Shown piece by piece: positions 34,944 through 43,944 of a DNA stretch of 64,000 bases. Position numbers and translations under genes: made by a program. This DNA comes from JANLIQ01 sp964358205. GTDB taxonomy: Bacteria; Patescibacteriota; UBA1384; 2-12-FULL-50-11. How positions within the stretch are numbered: the first letter of the stretch is position 1; each line of letters starts with the position of its first letter. The notes beneath the pieces are model-generated. The model saw only the letters and a program-made list of their open reading frames with translations, had not been told where the DNA came from and did no database searches. The stretch is from assembly GCA_964358205.1 (NCBI GenBank), contig CAYHNZ010000001.1, positions 6,991-70,990 on the forward strand. The letters are read 5' to 3'.

Positions 34944-36170
34944 ATGAATCGAGACAATTTACTACCGTTATCGGGGTTTCGCGATCAGCTTGAGCCGAGT
35001 AAATCGGCCATATTAGACGAACTGAAGAAAATCTTTCAAAGCTACGGTTATCAGGAGTTGGAAACGCCGGTAATTGAGCGTCAGGAGATACTGCTCGGTA
35101 AGATGGGAGACGAAGCCCAGAAATTACTTTATCTATTCGAAGACAATGGGAAGCGGAAAGTCGGCTTGCGTTACGATCTAACGGTGCCTTTGAGCCGATA
35201 TGTGGCCGGCAATTACCAGAGTATGGCCTTGCCGTTCAAGCGCTTTGAGATCGGGCCGGTTTTTCGAGCCGAAAAGCCCCAGGCCGGTCGCTTCCGCCAA
35301 TTTACCCAGGCCGATATCGATATTGTTGGCTCCGACGGAGGGGAGAGGGAAATTCTTGAGATAGTCGCCTCGGTTGCCCAAAACTTCGGCTTAAAAATCA
35401 CCTGTGTTATTAACGATCGACGAATAGTTGAAGCGGTGTTTGAAGACCTGAAAGTCAAAACGGATATCCGTCAGTCGCTCCTGCGCCTGCTCGACAAAAA
35501 AGACAAGATTGCCGCCGAGCGGCTGGCTCGTGAGTTAGATGACTTAGGCATGACGACTGTTCAGAAGAAAGCCGTCAGCGGCCTGTTTCTGGGTGACGAC
35601 GAGCCATTTGACGAGCTCGAAGGCCTACTTGGCAAGTCCGAAGCCCTAGCCGAACTTAAAAACCTGGTTAAATACGGCAAATCGATCGGCTTGAAGATGA
35701 AGTTTGATTTATCGATGGTTCGGGGGCTCGATTACTACACCGGCACGATTTTTGAATGCGTTGAAAAAAGTTACGGCGGCGGCACGCTGATGGGTGGCGG
35801 TCGCTATGACGGTTTGGTTGAGAGTTTGATCGGTCAGAAGCTACCAGCCGTCGGTATCTCTTTTGGGGTTGACCGGATCGGCGAAGTGATGCAACTCAAA
35901 ACTTCCGAGCAGTTGTTTGTCGTCTGCTTGCCGGAGAACGAAGTTGAAACTCGTCGCTGGGCAACCGAATTGCGCGAGCAGGGGAAGAGAGTTGAGGTTT
36001 ATCTGGACTCGGCCGTCGAACTCGGCAAGCAGATTAAATATGCCGACAAGCGGGGCTATAAAACAATTATCATTCCACTGGAAGAAGCCTGGAAAAAGGG
36101 CTGTGTTGAGGTGAAAGATCTTGAATCCGGCAAGCAGGAAGCAGTTGAGCGAAATCAAATAAGTAAATAG
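34944..36170 (+). CDS. hisS: Histidyl-tRNA synthetase
   Basis: 408 residues, class II synthetase. Motif 1 region: LPLSGFRDQLEPSKSAILDE. Motif 2: FEIGPVFRAEKPQAGRFRQF followed by TQADIDIVG. The histidine-specific block is MVRGLDYYTGTIFE, and motif 3 is FGVDRIGEVM. A C-terminal anticodon-binding domain of about 90 residues follows. It charges tRNA-His in the cytoplasm. It is leaderless by promoter position and is followed by a clear terminator. Confidence 0.96.
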   Translation: MNRDNLLPLSGFRDQLEPSKSAILDELKKIFQSYGYQELETPVIERQEILLGKMGDEAQKLLYLFEDNGKRKVGLRYDLTVPLSRYVAGNYQSMALPFKRFEIGPVFRAEKPQAGRFRQFTQADIDIVGSDGGEREILEIVASVAQNFGLKITCVINDRRIVEAVFEDLKVKTDIRQSLLRLLDKKDKIAAERLARELDDLGMTTVQKKAVSGLFLGDDEPFDELEGLLGKSEALAELKNLVKYGKSIGLKMKFDLSMVRGLDYYTGTIFECVEKSYGGGTLMGGGRYDGLVESLIGQKLPAVGISFGVDRIGEVMQLKTSEQLFVVCLPENEVETRRWATELREQGKRVEVYLDSAVELGKQIKYADKRGYKTIIIPLEEAWKKGCVEVKDLESGKQEAVERNQISK

Positions 36171-36179
36171 CGTTCCAGC

Positions 36180-36230
36180 GAAAAACCGCGAGCCATGACC
36201 CATCAAAAGCAGGTCAGTGAGCGGTTTTTC
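36180..36230 (+). terminator. Terminator of hisS (bidirectional shape)
   Basis: GAAAAACCGC and GCGGTTTTTC form the outer stem, with TGACC/GGTCA paired inside. Confidence 0.7.
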
Positions 36231-36266
36231 ACTTCTCCCCGAAGGGTAGCGTGCGGGGTAGGGAGT

Positions 36267-36312
36267 GTGAGGGTGTAGGGGCTGCTCCGCCACTAAGCCC
36301 CTCCACCCTCAC
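36267..36312. repeat. Long GC-rich intergenic hairpin
   Basis: GTGAGGGTGTAGGGGCT pairs with AGCCCCTCCACCCTCAC, followed by AAAAAAG. It may be a repeat element or a second terminator between hisS and ileS. Confidence 0.6.
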
Positions 36313-36369
36313 AAAAAAGCCAGCGACGCAGTCGCAAACCAATGTCTTTCGAGGTAAAATCAAACAACA

Positions 36370-39228
36370 ATGCCAAAGCCAGATTTTTCCGCAGAAACAA
36401 AATCGCTTTTTGAAGTAGAAGAAAAAGTCCTGAAGTTTTGGGACGAACAGAAGATTTTTCAGAAATCCCTCGATAAGAACCCTAAAGAGAATATCTTTTC
36501 TTTCTACGACGGCCCGCCGTTTATTACCGGCATTCCTCATTACGCCACGCTTTTGCCGTCTATCGCCAAAGACATTATTCCCCGCTATCAAACGATGCGG
36601 GGTAAATACGTTCGGCGGATTTGGGGCTGGGATACCCACGGCTTGCCGGCCGAAAACCAAGTCGAAAAACAGCTCGGCCTGAAGGTAAAAAAAGACATCG
36701 AAACGCTGGGAGTCGATAAGTTTATCGCTGCTTGTCGCAACTATGTTGGCGAAGTCTCGGATGCTTGGAAGTGGTACATCGACCACATCGGTCGCTGGGT
36801 CGATATGGAGGGCGCCTATCGAACGGACAGCCTATCTTATATGGAGTCGGTGCTTTCTGTGTTCAAACAGCTTTACGACAAAAACCTGATTTACCGTGGT
36901 CGCCGGACATCGCTCTATTGTCCGCGTTGTGCCACGCCGCTCTCGAAGTTTGAAGTGACGATGGACGACGATTCGTATCGTGATGTTGAGGACCCGGCAG
37001 TTACAATTGCTTTCCCCCTTTTGGCCGACGACGTTTCACTCTTGGCCTGGACTACCACACCCTGGACTCTGCCTGCAAACCTTAGCTTGGCAGTCGATGA
37101 ATTGGCCGAGTACGTCAAAGTAACCGACGGCAAGAAGCAGTACATTCTGGCGCATGAGGCCTTGTCACGTTACTCGGATTGCGACTTTGAGATTCTTGAA
37201 ACATTTAAAGGTAAGAAATTGATTGGTCAGAAATATGAACCGCTTTACAGTTTCCTACCAACCAATCCGGCCACTGACTACCAAGTCTATCCAGCCGACT
37301 TCGTCTCGATGGATGAAGGCACGGGAATTGTCCATATTGCTCCAGGCTTTGGCGAGGACGATACCAAACTCGGGGAGAAGGTCGGTTTGTCACTGCACGA
37401 AACGATTGACGAAGCCGGGCATTTTATTCCCGAGGTCAAACCCTGGGCCGGTCAGTATTATAAAAAATCCAACTCCCAAATTTCCGCCGATTTACAAAAA
37501 CGGGAGCTGTTATTTAAGGAAGAAACGATCACTCACTCCTACCCCCACTGCTACCGTTGCAGTACGCCGCTCATCTACAAAGCCCAGGTTTCTTGGTACT
37601 TATCGATTGAACCGTTGCGAGCGCAGTTGCTCTCCAGCAATAAAAAAATAAACTGGATGCCCCAACATTTTGGCGACAAGCGATTTGCCCACAATATTAC
37701 TAATGCACCCGATTGGTCGATCAGTCGCACCCGTTATTGGGGGACGCTACTACCGGTTTGGGAGACCGAAGATGGTGAGATCTTTGTGCCCGAATCAATT
37801 ACCGAACTGGAAAAATTAAGCGGTCAGAAAATAGACGATTTACATCGCCCCAAGATTGACGAGGTTGTCTTGACCCTACCCAGCGGCAAAAAAGCTCGCC
37901 GAGTCAAAGACGTGCTCGATGTTTGGTTTGAATCCGGCTCGATGCCCTACGCCCAGGACCATTATCCGTTTGAGCATCAAAAAGAATTTGACCAGCACTT
38001 CCCGACAGATTTCATTATTGAATACACCGGCCAGCTTCGGGGCTGGTTTTATTATTTACATGTTTTGGCCACTGCCCTCAAAAAAAGCATCGCTTTTAAA
38101 AATGTGGCTGTAACGGGAGTGCTGATGGGCAACGACGGTCGAAAAATGAGCAAATCCTACGGCAACTACCCCGATCCCCGTGGGACGATTGAGAAGTACG
38201 GCGCCGAGTCGCTCCGGCTCTATTTCATGGGATCGAAGATAATGGCTGGCGAGGATCTGGTGATTGCCGAGGAGGATATTCGCGAACAATCCCGCTTGCT
38301 TAATGTTTGGCACAACGCCCTAAAGTACTACTCAACCTACGCCGGAATCCACCCTTCTCCCACCCGGCGGGTGGGAGAAGGGGGAAACAAAGATAATAAG
38401 GGCGAAAAAAATGTGCTCGATCGGTGGGTTGAAGCCCGGCTCGAAGAGGCGATTAGGGACTACAGTCAGGGGTTGGATAACTTCGATTTTCAATGCTCGA
38501 CCAAAGCCATCCGGCCTTTTATTGAAGATTTATCGACGTGGTATATTCGACGGTCACGGGATCGTTTTGTCACGGGCGACCAAGCGGCGCTGGCGACTTT
38601 AGGGGCAGTTTTACAACGAGCGGCCATCGCTTTTGCCCCAACTCTGCCTTTTACCGGCGAGTATTTTTATCAGGTCCTCGGTGGTACGAAAGAGTCAGTT
38701 CACCTGGAAGATTATCCGACTGTTGACGAGGTAGTACTGAAAACTGAAAAAGAAACTATTGCCGTCATGGCAACTGTGCGAACCGTGGCTTCAGTAGCCC
38801 ATATGCAACGCGCCGAGGCCAAAATGCCCCTGCGCCAACCGCTATCAAACTTGACCGTTGGCGGATCGCCAGATCTAGCCAATCGGGAAGATCTGATTGA
38901 GATTTTACGGGACGAGATGAATGTCGAGAGCGTTGAATTTGGTCAAGAGACCAGGATAGATACCGAGCTGACGCCAGAGCTGAAAGCCGAAGGCCGCACC
39001 CGAGAGTTAGCTCGCAAGCTTCAGGAGGCTCGCAAAAAATCTGGCTTAAAAGTGGGCGAATTGGCCAGTTTCCACTACTTTACTCGTGACGACGAATTAC
39101 GAGAGCTGATTGAAAAACATTCGACCGAATTAGCGAAAACTGCTTCACTGCGCTCCATCGAGCCGATCGCCGATTCTCCTGGCTTAACTAAACTCGACGG
39201 CGAAGAGCTGGCCTACAAATTTGAGTAG
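36370..39228 (+). CDS. ileS: Isoleucyl-tRNA synthetase
   Basis: 952 residues, class I. The HIGH-type site is PPFITGIPHYATLLPSIAKD, followed by WGWDTHGLPAENQVEKQLGL. The editing domain includes TTTPWTLPANLSLA and MDEGTGIVHIAPGFGEDD. KMSKS appears as GNDGRKMSKSYGNYPDP. The overall type is closer to archaeal/eukaryotic IleRS than to the E. coli form (inference from HYATLLPS and length). Around residue 661-675 the sequence HPSPTRRVGEGGNKDN is encoded by a perfect 14-bp-arm palindrome, an in-frame insertion in the anticodon-binding part. The -10 TAAAAT lies nine bases before the ATG. Confidence 0.96.
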   Translation: MPKPDFSAETKSLFEVEEKVLKFWDEQKIFQKSLDKNPKENIFSFYDGPPFITGIPHYATLLPSIAKDIIPRYQTMRGKYVRRIWGWDTHGLPAENQVEKQLGLKVKKDIETLGVDKFIAACRNYVGEVSDAWKWYIDHIGRWVDMEGAYRTDSLSYMESVLSVFKQLYDKNLIYRGRRTSLYCPRCATPLSKFEVTMDDDSYRDVEDPAVTIAFPLLADDVSLLAWTTTPWTLPANLSLAVDELAEYVKVTDGKKQYILAHEALSRYSDCDFEILETFKGKKLIGQKYEPLYSFLPTNPATDYQVYPADFVSMDEGTGIVHIAPGFGEDDTKLGEKVGLSLHETIDEAGHFIPEVKPWAGQYYKKSNSQISADLQKRELLFKEETITHSYPHCYRCSTPLIYKAQVSWYLSIEPLRAQLLSSNKKINWMPQHFGDKRFAHNITNAPDWSISRTRYWGTLLPVWETEDGEIFVPESITELEKLSGQKIDDLHRPKIDEVVLTLPSGKKARRVKDVLDVWFESGSMPYAQDHYPFEHQKEFDQHFPTDFIIEYTGQLRGWFYYLHVLATALKKSIAFKNVAVTGVLMGNDGRKMSKSYGNYPDPRGTIEKYGAESLRLYFMGSKIMAGEDLVIAEEDIREQSRLLNVWHNALKYYSTYAGIHPSPTRRVGEGGNKDNKGEKNVLDRWVEARLEEAIRDYSQGLDNFDFQCSTKAIRPFIEDLSTWYIRRSRDRFVTGDQAALATLGAVLQRAAIAFAPTLPFTGEYFYQVLGGTKESVHLEDYPTVDEVVLKTEKETIAVMATVRTVASVAHMQRAEAKMPLRQPLSNLTVGGSPDLANREDLIEILRDEMNVESVEFGQETRIDTELTPELKAEGRTRELARKLQEARKKSGLKVGELASFHYFTRDDELRELIEKHSTELAKTASLRSIEPIADSPGLTKLDGEELAYKFE
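38352..38382. repeat. Palindromic element inside ileS
   Basis: CCCTTCTCCCACCC-GGC-GGGTGGGAGAAGGG: two perfect 14-base arms and a 3-base loop, read in frame within ileS. Confidence 0.85.
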
Positions 39229-39362
39229 GGGCTTGACAGCCATCTCTAGCCTGGAGTAGCCTAGTTAGGCAGGTATCATGCCTGCGGGTCTTCCAAAGAC
39301 CAATGACGTGTTACAAGGAATAGTCCGTATGATGCGTACGAGGGAAATAGAAGGCAAGCAAG

Positions 39363-39393
39363 AAAAAAAATCGGCGGAGTTATAACTTCCGCC
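39363..39393 (-). terminator. Terminator of a short minus-strand transcript
   Basis: On the minus strand GGCGGAAGTTATAACTCCGCC is followed by GATTTTTTTT. It lies about 200 bases beyond the lipoprotein gene's own terminator, implying a separate small transcript from roughly 39570. Plus-strand DNA at 39229-39362 holds two small hairpins (GCAGG/CCTGC and GGTCTT/AAGACC) and no recognised RNA family. Confidence 0.65.
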
Positions 39394-39444
39394 ACGGCTT
39401 AGGCAAATGTTCTGTTCGGATGTTGAACTTCGGTTCAAATCAGT

Positions 39445-39528
39445 CTAGAAATAAGCTCTAGCCAAAAGTAGGGCTGCGATCGGTTCAATCTTGATTCGAT
39501 CCAGCCGGCAATCATCCCGTTCTTTCAT
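39445..39528 (-). CDS. Possible 27-aa small protein
   Basis: The frame MKERDDCRLDRIKIEPIAAL then LLARAYF lies between two minus-strand terminators, with GGAAG eight bases before the ATG and a CCGGCCTCC/GGAGGCCGG hairpin (39546-39567) upstream. It could be a small protein or part of a regulatory RNA. No family is recognised. Confidence 0.3.
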   Translation of the reverse strand: MKERDDCRLDRIKIEPIAALLLARAYF

Positions 39529-39578
39529 GAGAACACTTCCAACCGCCGGCCTCCTTCTGGAGGCCGGTACATTCATAT

Positions 39579-39614
39579 GAAAAAATGCCCGCTTCAATTG
39601 TTGAAGCGGGCATT
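39579..39614 (-). terminator. Terminator of the lipase-like lipoprotein gene
   Basis: AATGCCCGCTTCAA and TTGAAGCGGGCATT form a perfect stem, followed on the minus strand by a T-run. Confidence 0.85.
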
Positions 39615-39626
39615 GAAGGGAAGTGA

Positions 39627-41339
39627 TTACTTCCGACGAATTGCGATAGATGATGGTGCGGATTGGCCGCGAGGGGCGCGAGTCGATGGTTCGGTTGGCG
39701 AAATGCCGTTGTAGGTCATATGCAGGACGAACCTTCGGTCGTAACGCTTACCATTCGTGTCGTGAGCCAGAACAATGATATTCGAGGTCCGGGCTTTCCG
39801 TCGCTCGGGTGCGTTCCAGACGGGAGTTTCAGACTCATCGGGCCAGTAATCGATACCCAAAGTTTTGGAGGCACTGGGACTCATTTGATAGTTCCAGTCG
39901 TACCTTTGGTGAGGGAAGAAGACCCCCGGCGGGTAGCTGGGGTTGTACCAATAATTGCCCTGCCAAGCTCCGTATCGGTCGAACTCCTCAAACTGCACGT
40001 TCTCGATCGTCAGCTCGGTCGGTGAGTTGTTAGCGATCGTCACATCGACAGTCCAGTTTCCGTAGTAGCTGGACGCTTCACACGGCTCGGGGATTACGTT
40101 AAGCGACAGCCCGTTTTCGAGGGTCTGGATCCTCTGGTAGACTTCCGTGATAACAACCGGCTCATCCATAGTCAGGTGTCCGCTGTTTGGGAGGGTTTCT
40201 CGGTAGATGGTACCGTTGGTCATGTCGCCTATGCCGAATTGCTGGGCAAGGGCGCTGTTCGAGTTAACGACGTTGTCACCGTTACTAGCAAAGAAGAGGT
40301 AGTCAACCTGCCCTCTCTGAACATGCTGATAGGCATTGAGACTGGTCAAGGCGGCACTGTTTGGCAGGAGCTCCGCGATGGAATCATCGCCGATCGCTAC
40401 CAACGGAATGCCAACTGGGCTAGTCAAAAATACACTCAAGTAGAAGCCGTACAAAAGCGTTAAGCTCAAGTTGCAGCCAGAGTTAGGAACAGCCAAAAAG
40501 ATGGCTCTTTTGACTTTCTTCGTTTCTCCGCTGACCTCGAGGGCGTAGCGAGTAACCAATCCACCCTTGGAATAACCGATGATGTCGACCGACTTGTCGG
40601 CAAAACCGCCTTCGCGGATGGCCCTAGCTAGCTCGGCTCCGGCTTTTGCAAACGGGACCCGGTCGTCGTAACGGAACGAGTACGAAGCGTCGTAACCGCC
40701 GACAGAAAAGGCTCTGTTGATGGCAGGTTTCATTTCGTCGGCGGTTTGAGAGACGCCGTGAACGATTATGACTGGTCGGTTTTTAGCTCCAAGGTCTAGG
40801 CTAATTCTCGTCAGGCCGTAGTCCGCATCTGGTGAGTTGAATACTGTCGAGATGCCAAGTACGAGCCGAGAAGCGATAGTCGGCGACCGCCCGCGATCAA
40901 ACATTTCCGGGCTGACCGTGATGACGATTTTGCCGTTTTGGCGCTTGACTTCGTACGCTCCGACAGGAGAGTTTCCGTCAAGCGAAGCGACAAATAGCGT
41001 GCCCGGTTGAGTGGTGTCAGGATATTCGACTTGAATGGTCTGGAGAGGAGCAGAGGGCATCTCAATATTGAGTGTTGGCTGTAAAGCCTTTTCGCCCGGT
41101 TGAGCGAAATTTGGCGCCGTCTGCTCAGTGACGGGCAAACTGGTAGGGCCGCCGAAGGTTCCGGCGGGAATGGTGATCCTGGCCTGGCCGATGTCGCCAG
41201 TGGCAACTTGGTTGGCCGGAATATCGATCGCGATACGGTTAAAGGTGTTGGATCCGCCCGATTCTCCACCTCCACCACCACAACCGACGAGTGTCAAAAT
41301 TAGAACGCTAACAAGCGCCCAAGAACGGATTTCTGTCAT
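39627..41339 (-). CDS. Lipoprotein with alpha/beta-hydrolase (lipase-like) domain
   Basis: 570 residues. A lipobox signal peptide (MTEIRSWALVSVLILTLVGC, then GGGGG) implies lipid attachment outside the membrane. Residues 30-190 are a beta-rich domain (ARITIPAGTFGGPTSLPVTE). The hydrolase core has RPVIIVHGVSQTADEMKPAI, the nucleophile elbow SVDIIGYSKGGLVTRYALEV (GxSxG) and a possible catalytic His in LPNSGHLTM. A C-terminal beta domain with many Tyr/Trp residues follows. This suggests secreted lipase or esterase activity. The start at 41339 is preceded by GAGGATAAT. A longer in-frame start upstream is rejected because the lipobox would be internal. Confidence 0.82.
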   Translation of the reverse strand: MTEIRSWALVSVLILTLVGCGGGGGESGGSNTFNRIAIDIPANQVATGDIGQARITIPAGTFGGPTSLPVTEQTAPNFAQPGEKALQPTLNIEMPSAPLQTIQVEYPDTTQPGTLFVASLDGNSPVGAYEVKRQNGKIVITVSPEMFDRGRSPTIASRLVLGISTVFNSPDADYGLTRISLDLGAKNRPVIIVHGVSQTADEMKPAINRAFSVGGYDASYSFRYDDRVPFAKAGAELARAIREGGFADKSVDIIGYSKGGLVTRYALEVSGETKKVKRAIFLAVPNSGCNLSLTLLYGFYLSVFLTSPVGIPLVAIGDDSIAELLPNSAALTSLNAYQHVQRGQVDYLFFASNGDNVVNSNSALAQQFGIGDMTNGTIYRETLPNSGHLTMDEPVVITEVYQRIQTLENGLSLNVIPEPCEASSYYGNWTVDVTIANNSPTELTIENVQFEEFDRYGAWQGNYWYNPSYPPGVFFPHQRYDWNYQMSPSASKTLGIDYWPDESETPVWNAPERRKARTSNIIVLAHDTNGKRYDRRFVLHMTYNGISPTEPSTRAPRGQSAPSSIAIRRK

Positions 41340-41391
41340 ATTATCCTCATTGTGAAAGTTCGAAACCTTCACTATCAGCTTTACAGTACCT

Positions 41392-41427
41392 AAAAAAACG
41401 GCCGGATTGAAATTAATCAATCCGGCC
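41392..41427 (-). terminator. Terminator after the 41.4 kb secreted-protein gene
   Basis: GGCCGGATTG-ATTAATTT-CAATCCGGCC followed by GTTTTTTT on the minus strand. It separates the gene at 41445 from the lipoprotein gene. Confidence 0.85.
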
Positions 41428-41444
41428 AGGGGATTCGGGGCGAT

Positions 41445-42035
41445 TTAGTTACCGATGATAGGATAGGGCTTGAGCCAGTCTTTGAGTAGATCACGCAGAC
41501 CGTTAGCGACGGCGATTATTTGACGATCACTCCCCTTATCGAGACCAGCAAAGACACCGCCACCAGATTTGCCCTTAATGGTTTTGGCGCTGACTATTGG
41601 CTCCTTCTTTTTGGCGTCAACCATCCAGACTTTCAGAGTTGCTGTGCCTTCGCGTTTGGCGACCAGAAACTGCTGGATTAAACGTTGGTCGGTATCGGTG
41701 ATAACGACGAAAATAACCAAATCAGCTTGGAGTAGGTTGCCGAGTGCGTAAAGTGTCTCTCTCTTCCACACTTCTTCGTCAGCAAAGTCAATTTTCAAGT
41801 TTTGAATCGCTTGAGCGACGGTTTCGGCGTCAATAACGACAAAATTCCGTTTCTCAAACTCCTCCTTCAGAAACTTGCCACCATGCGCAATTTGCTTATC
41901 AGTCAGTGCTTGCCACTTTTCACCAGTGATGCTCCTGACCGGCACTATCGCGACCTTGGTTTCCTTGGGAATGTAGGTCTGGGCTGAAGCTATATTGGCC
42001 ACCAGCAGAACAACGATTATCAACAATTTTTTCAT
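41445..42035 (-). CDS. Secreted protein with CsgG-like/N-terminal Rossmann-type pattern
   Basis: 196 residues from the ATG at 42035, nine bases after GGAGG; another ATG two codons upstream is too close to the ribosome binding site. It has a signal peptide (KKLLIIVVLLVANIASAQ). The mature part (TKVAIVPVRSITGEKWQALT, FEKRNFVVIDAETVAQAIQN, LGNLLQADLVIFVVITDTDQ, ATLKVWMVDAKKKEPIVSAK) follows the plan of CsgG/GNA1162-like envelope proteins that build variable lipoprotein or pore components. The broken gene at 47765-48476 encodes a relative with the same order of motifs. Precise role unknown. Confidence 0.65.
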   Translation of the reverse strand: MKKLLIIVVLLVANIASAQTYIPKETKVAIVPVRSITGEKWQALTDKQIAHGGKFLKEEFEKRNFVVIDAETVAQAIQNLKIDFADEEVWKRETLYALGNLLQADLVIFVVITDTDQRLIQQFLVAKREGTATLKVWMVDAKKKEPIVSAKTIKGKSGGGVFAGLDKGSDRQIIAVANGLRDLLKDWLKPYPIIGN

Positions 42036-42154
42036 GTTCATTTCCCTCCAATGAGGATGCGCAAATTATACCGAAAAATCAGCCAGACTTCCACCCATCC
42101 CAGACCAATTTCCGGTGGCTGTCGGTTTAGCCTTACTTCAAGTAGAATCAGGTC

Positions 42155-42802
42155 ATGTTGTTTGCTATTGCTCAATATTTTTCGGCCGGGATGTCGTTAA
42201 TTTTATTGCGGTTATTTACGAATTTACAGATCAAGGGACTCAAAAATCTCCAAGAGGTATCGAAGCCGTTTATTGTCGTGACCAACCACGAAAGTCACCT
42301 TGACCCCCAGCTAACTGGTGTCGCTCTCTTATGGCGACCGTCGTTGTTTCCCCTGCGCTATATGACCAAAAATGAGTTTTTTCGAATTCCGGTCTTTAAT
42401 CTTTTTATATGGTTATTGGGTGCTTTTAAGGCGCACCGTAAGCAGGGTATCGGCCGATCGCTGTTGACGCCCATTCGGATATTGGAGCGCGGCGGCGCCG
42501 TGATTATGTTTCCCGAGGGTCGAATTATACCTGAACGCCCTCACCTCGGTGAAGGTCGTCGAGGCGCCGCTATTTTAGCTTTGAGTACTAGAGCGGCACT
42601 GGTACCGATGTCGCTCCACACTCCAGCCGGTTTCAGTTTGGTTGATTTCTTTTTCAAGCGAAAAACGGTGGTGATCAATATCGGCTCTCCGTTTTATCTT
42701 AATAATTTAGACTATCCCGACTTGACTGATCAGTTTACCTACGCCGCCACCCAGGTGATTATGCAAAAAATATCCGATCTGTATTACCAGCACGGGTATT
42801 GA
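42155..42802 (+). CDS. plsC: 1-acyl-sn-glycerol-3-phosphate acyltransferase
   Basis: 215 residues. It has the acyltransferase motifs NHESHLDPQ (HX4D), YMTKNEFFRIPVFN, and MFPEGRIIPERPHLGEGRRG then AAILAL. The enzyme makes phosphatidic acid from lysophosphatidate at the inner face of the membrane, a core step of phospholipid synthesis or of recycling host-derived lipids. TAGAAT ends six bases before the ATG, so the mRNA is probably leaderless. It faces the minus-strand pilin operon, from which it is separated by a terminator. Confidence 0.88.
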   Translation: MLFAIAQYFSAGMSLILLRLFTNLQIKGLKNLQEVSKPFIVVTNHESHLDPQLTGVALLWRPSLFPLRYMTKNEFFRIPVFNLFIWLLGAFKAHRKQGIGRSLLTPIRILERGGAVIMFPEGRIIPERPHLGEGRRGAAILALSTRAALVPMSLHTPAGFSLVDFFFKRKTVVINIGSPFYLNNLDYPDLTDQFTYAATQVIMQKISDLYYQHGY

Positions 42803-42815
42803 GAACAGCCCAACT

Positions 42816-42845
42816 AAAAAACTCCCCGCCTGGTAGGGCGGGGAG
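42816..42845 (-). terminator. Terminator of the VKOR-like/pilin operon
   Basis: CTCCCCGCC-CTACCA-GGCGGGGAG followed by TTTTTT on the minus strand. Confidence 0.85.
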
Positions 42846-42869
42846 CGGGTGGCCGGCGTTCAGCAGAAC

Positions 42870-43316
42870 TTATAGTTTCTCTATGCCGACACCGACGGCA
42901 CCGATTGCTTGTCTGCACGGCTTACCATCACAACCGATGTTTGTCGGCGTCCAACCGAACTCATGGTCGAGACACCAGCCCAGGAAAGTCTTCACCCCTG
43001 TTTCCTGGTTAACACAGAAGACTTTGCGCCATAAGGCGTCGAGAGTCTTGCGCATGTTGCATTTCTTCCATGGGTTAGAGCACTTCCTGCTGTGGGTGAC
43101 ACAGAAGTCTTCCTGTGTCCTGACGGAATCGGTATCGACTTCGATAAGGTCGTAAACCCCACCGCAGCTTCCCCGACCATGCTCATTAGAAACACCATCC
43201 GGGCAGGGAGGGCGACGTGGCGTCCAGCAAGAGCTGTCGGCGGCCCAGGCTAGAGAAGCGTAAGTGACGAAGACGGCCACTAGGGCCATCAGTTTTGTTA
43301 GAGTCCTACTTTTCAT
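42870..43316 (-). CDS. Secreted cysteine-rich small protein
   Basis: 148 residues from the ATG at 43316; a longer frame upstream runs antiparallel through the pilin gene. It has a signal peptide (TLTKLMALVAVFVTYASLAW, cut after AWA). The mature 120 residues contain ten Cys, for example SSCWTPRRPPCPDG, RGSCGG, DFCVTHSRKCSNPWKKC and WCLDHEF. An even number of Cys outside the membrane suggests disulfide stabilisation. The start overlaps the pilin gene by 11 bases, so it is the third gene of an operon with a pilin and a predicted disulfide-forming membrane enzyme. No named family. Confidence 0.7.
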   Translation of the reverse strand: MKSRTLTKLMALVAVFVTYASLAWAADSSCWTPRRPPCPDGVSNEHGRGSCGGVYDLIEVDTDSVRTQEDFCVTHSRKCSNPWKKCNMRKTLDALWRKVFCVNQETGVKTFLGWCLDHEFGWTPTNIGCDGKPCRQAIGAVGVGIEKL

Positions 43317-43941
43317 TGGATTGCTCCGTTTTGAAGATGTGGTCAAGTTCCCACTTCTCGGTGGAATCGAACCATCTGACCGATCCTTGAGCGTTGACGC
43401 CCCGGACCTTGTACTTAACGGGGTGGTCGGTGGGGTTGGGGATCGAGTAGGTATAGAGCTTCTTGCCAAACTCGTGGCTTTGAGCTTTGCACTGCCCGCT
43501 ACCCAAACCGCAGTTGAAGTTGTGCCACTCCATGTCTTTGATGATCGAGTTCTGCCCCTCTTGAAACTCAACTATGAGTTCTGGAAGACAAACTTCCACT
43601 TGCAGTTGAGCGTAACTCAAGGGGTAATAGAACGAAAAACCGCTGACAATCGAGTGGAGAATCCGAGCATCTTTGCCCGTCCGCTTGTCGTAGAGTTCCC
43701 GATCTTCGTTAATGACACCGACGTCGATCAAGGACTTGAGTCTGGGCGGGAAGTACTGATCGTTATCAGTCCGATAGATCTCAATGGCCTTCGCCACTTG
43801 GCCTAAACCGGCAATTTCCGGCTGTTTACGAGCTTCGCCGATAGCGCTGCTGAAAACAGGGGAAAGAAGTGCTGCCAGCACCCCAAGAATGGCGATGACG
43901 ACGATGATTTCAACGAGCGTGAAACCGATGAGGCGTTTCAT
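43306..43941 (-). CDS. Type IV pilin-like protein
   Basis: 211 residues. The N-terminus MKRLIGFTLVEIIVVIAILG has the prepilin peptidase site (G before FTLVE) and the hydrophobic assembly helix. The head contains KQPEIAGLGQVAKAIEIYRT then DNDQYFPPRL, typical of pseudopilins, and Cys residues in VCLPEL, FNCGLGSGQCK. It would be part of a pilus or pseudopilus for DNA uptake, secretion or attachment. It lies three bases after the VKOR-like gene. No assembly ATPase or prepilin peptidase gene is in this window. Confidence 0.88.
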   Translation of the reverse strand: MKRLIGFTLVEIIVVIAILGVLAALLSPVFSSAIGEARKQPEIAGLGQVAKAIEIYRTDNDQYFPPRLKSLIDVGVINEDRELYDKRTGKDARILHSIVSGFSFYYPLSYAQLQVEVCLPELIVEFQEGQNSIIKDMEWHNFNCGLGSGQCKAQSHEFGKKLYTYSIPNPTDHPVKYKVRGVNAQGSVRWFDSTEKWELDHIFKTEQSNEK

Positions 43942-43944
43942 TGT

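Noticed and set aside
39229..39575. tmRNA, RNase P RNA or 6S RNA in the gap after ileS
   Set aside because: No GGGGCTGATTCTGG-type tmRNA start, no RNase P GAGGAAAGTCC core and no long 6S-like rod were seen.
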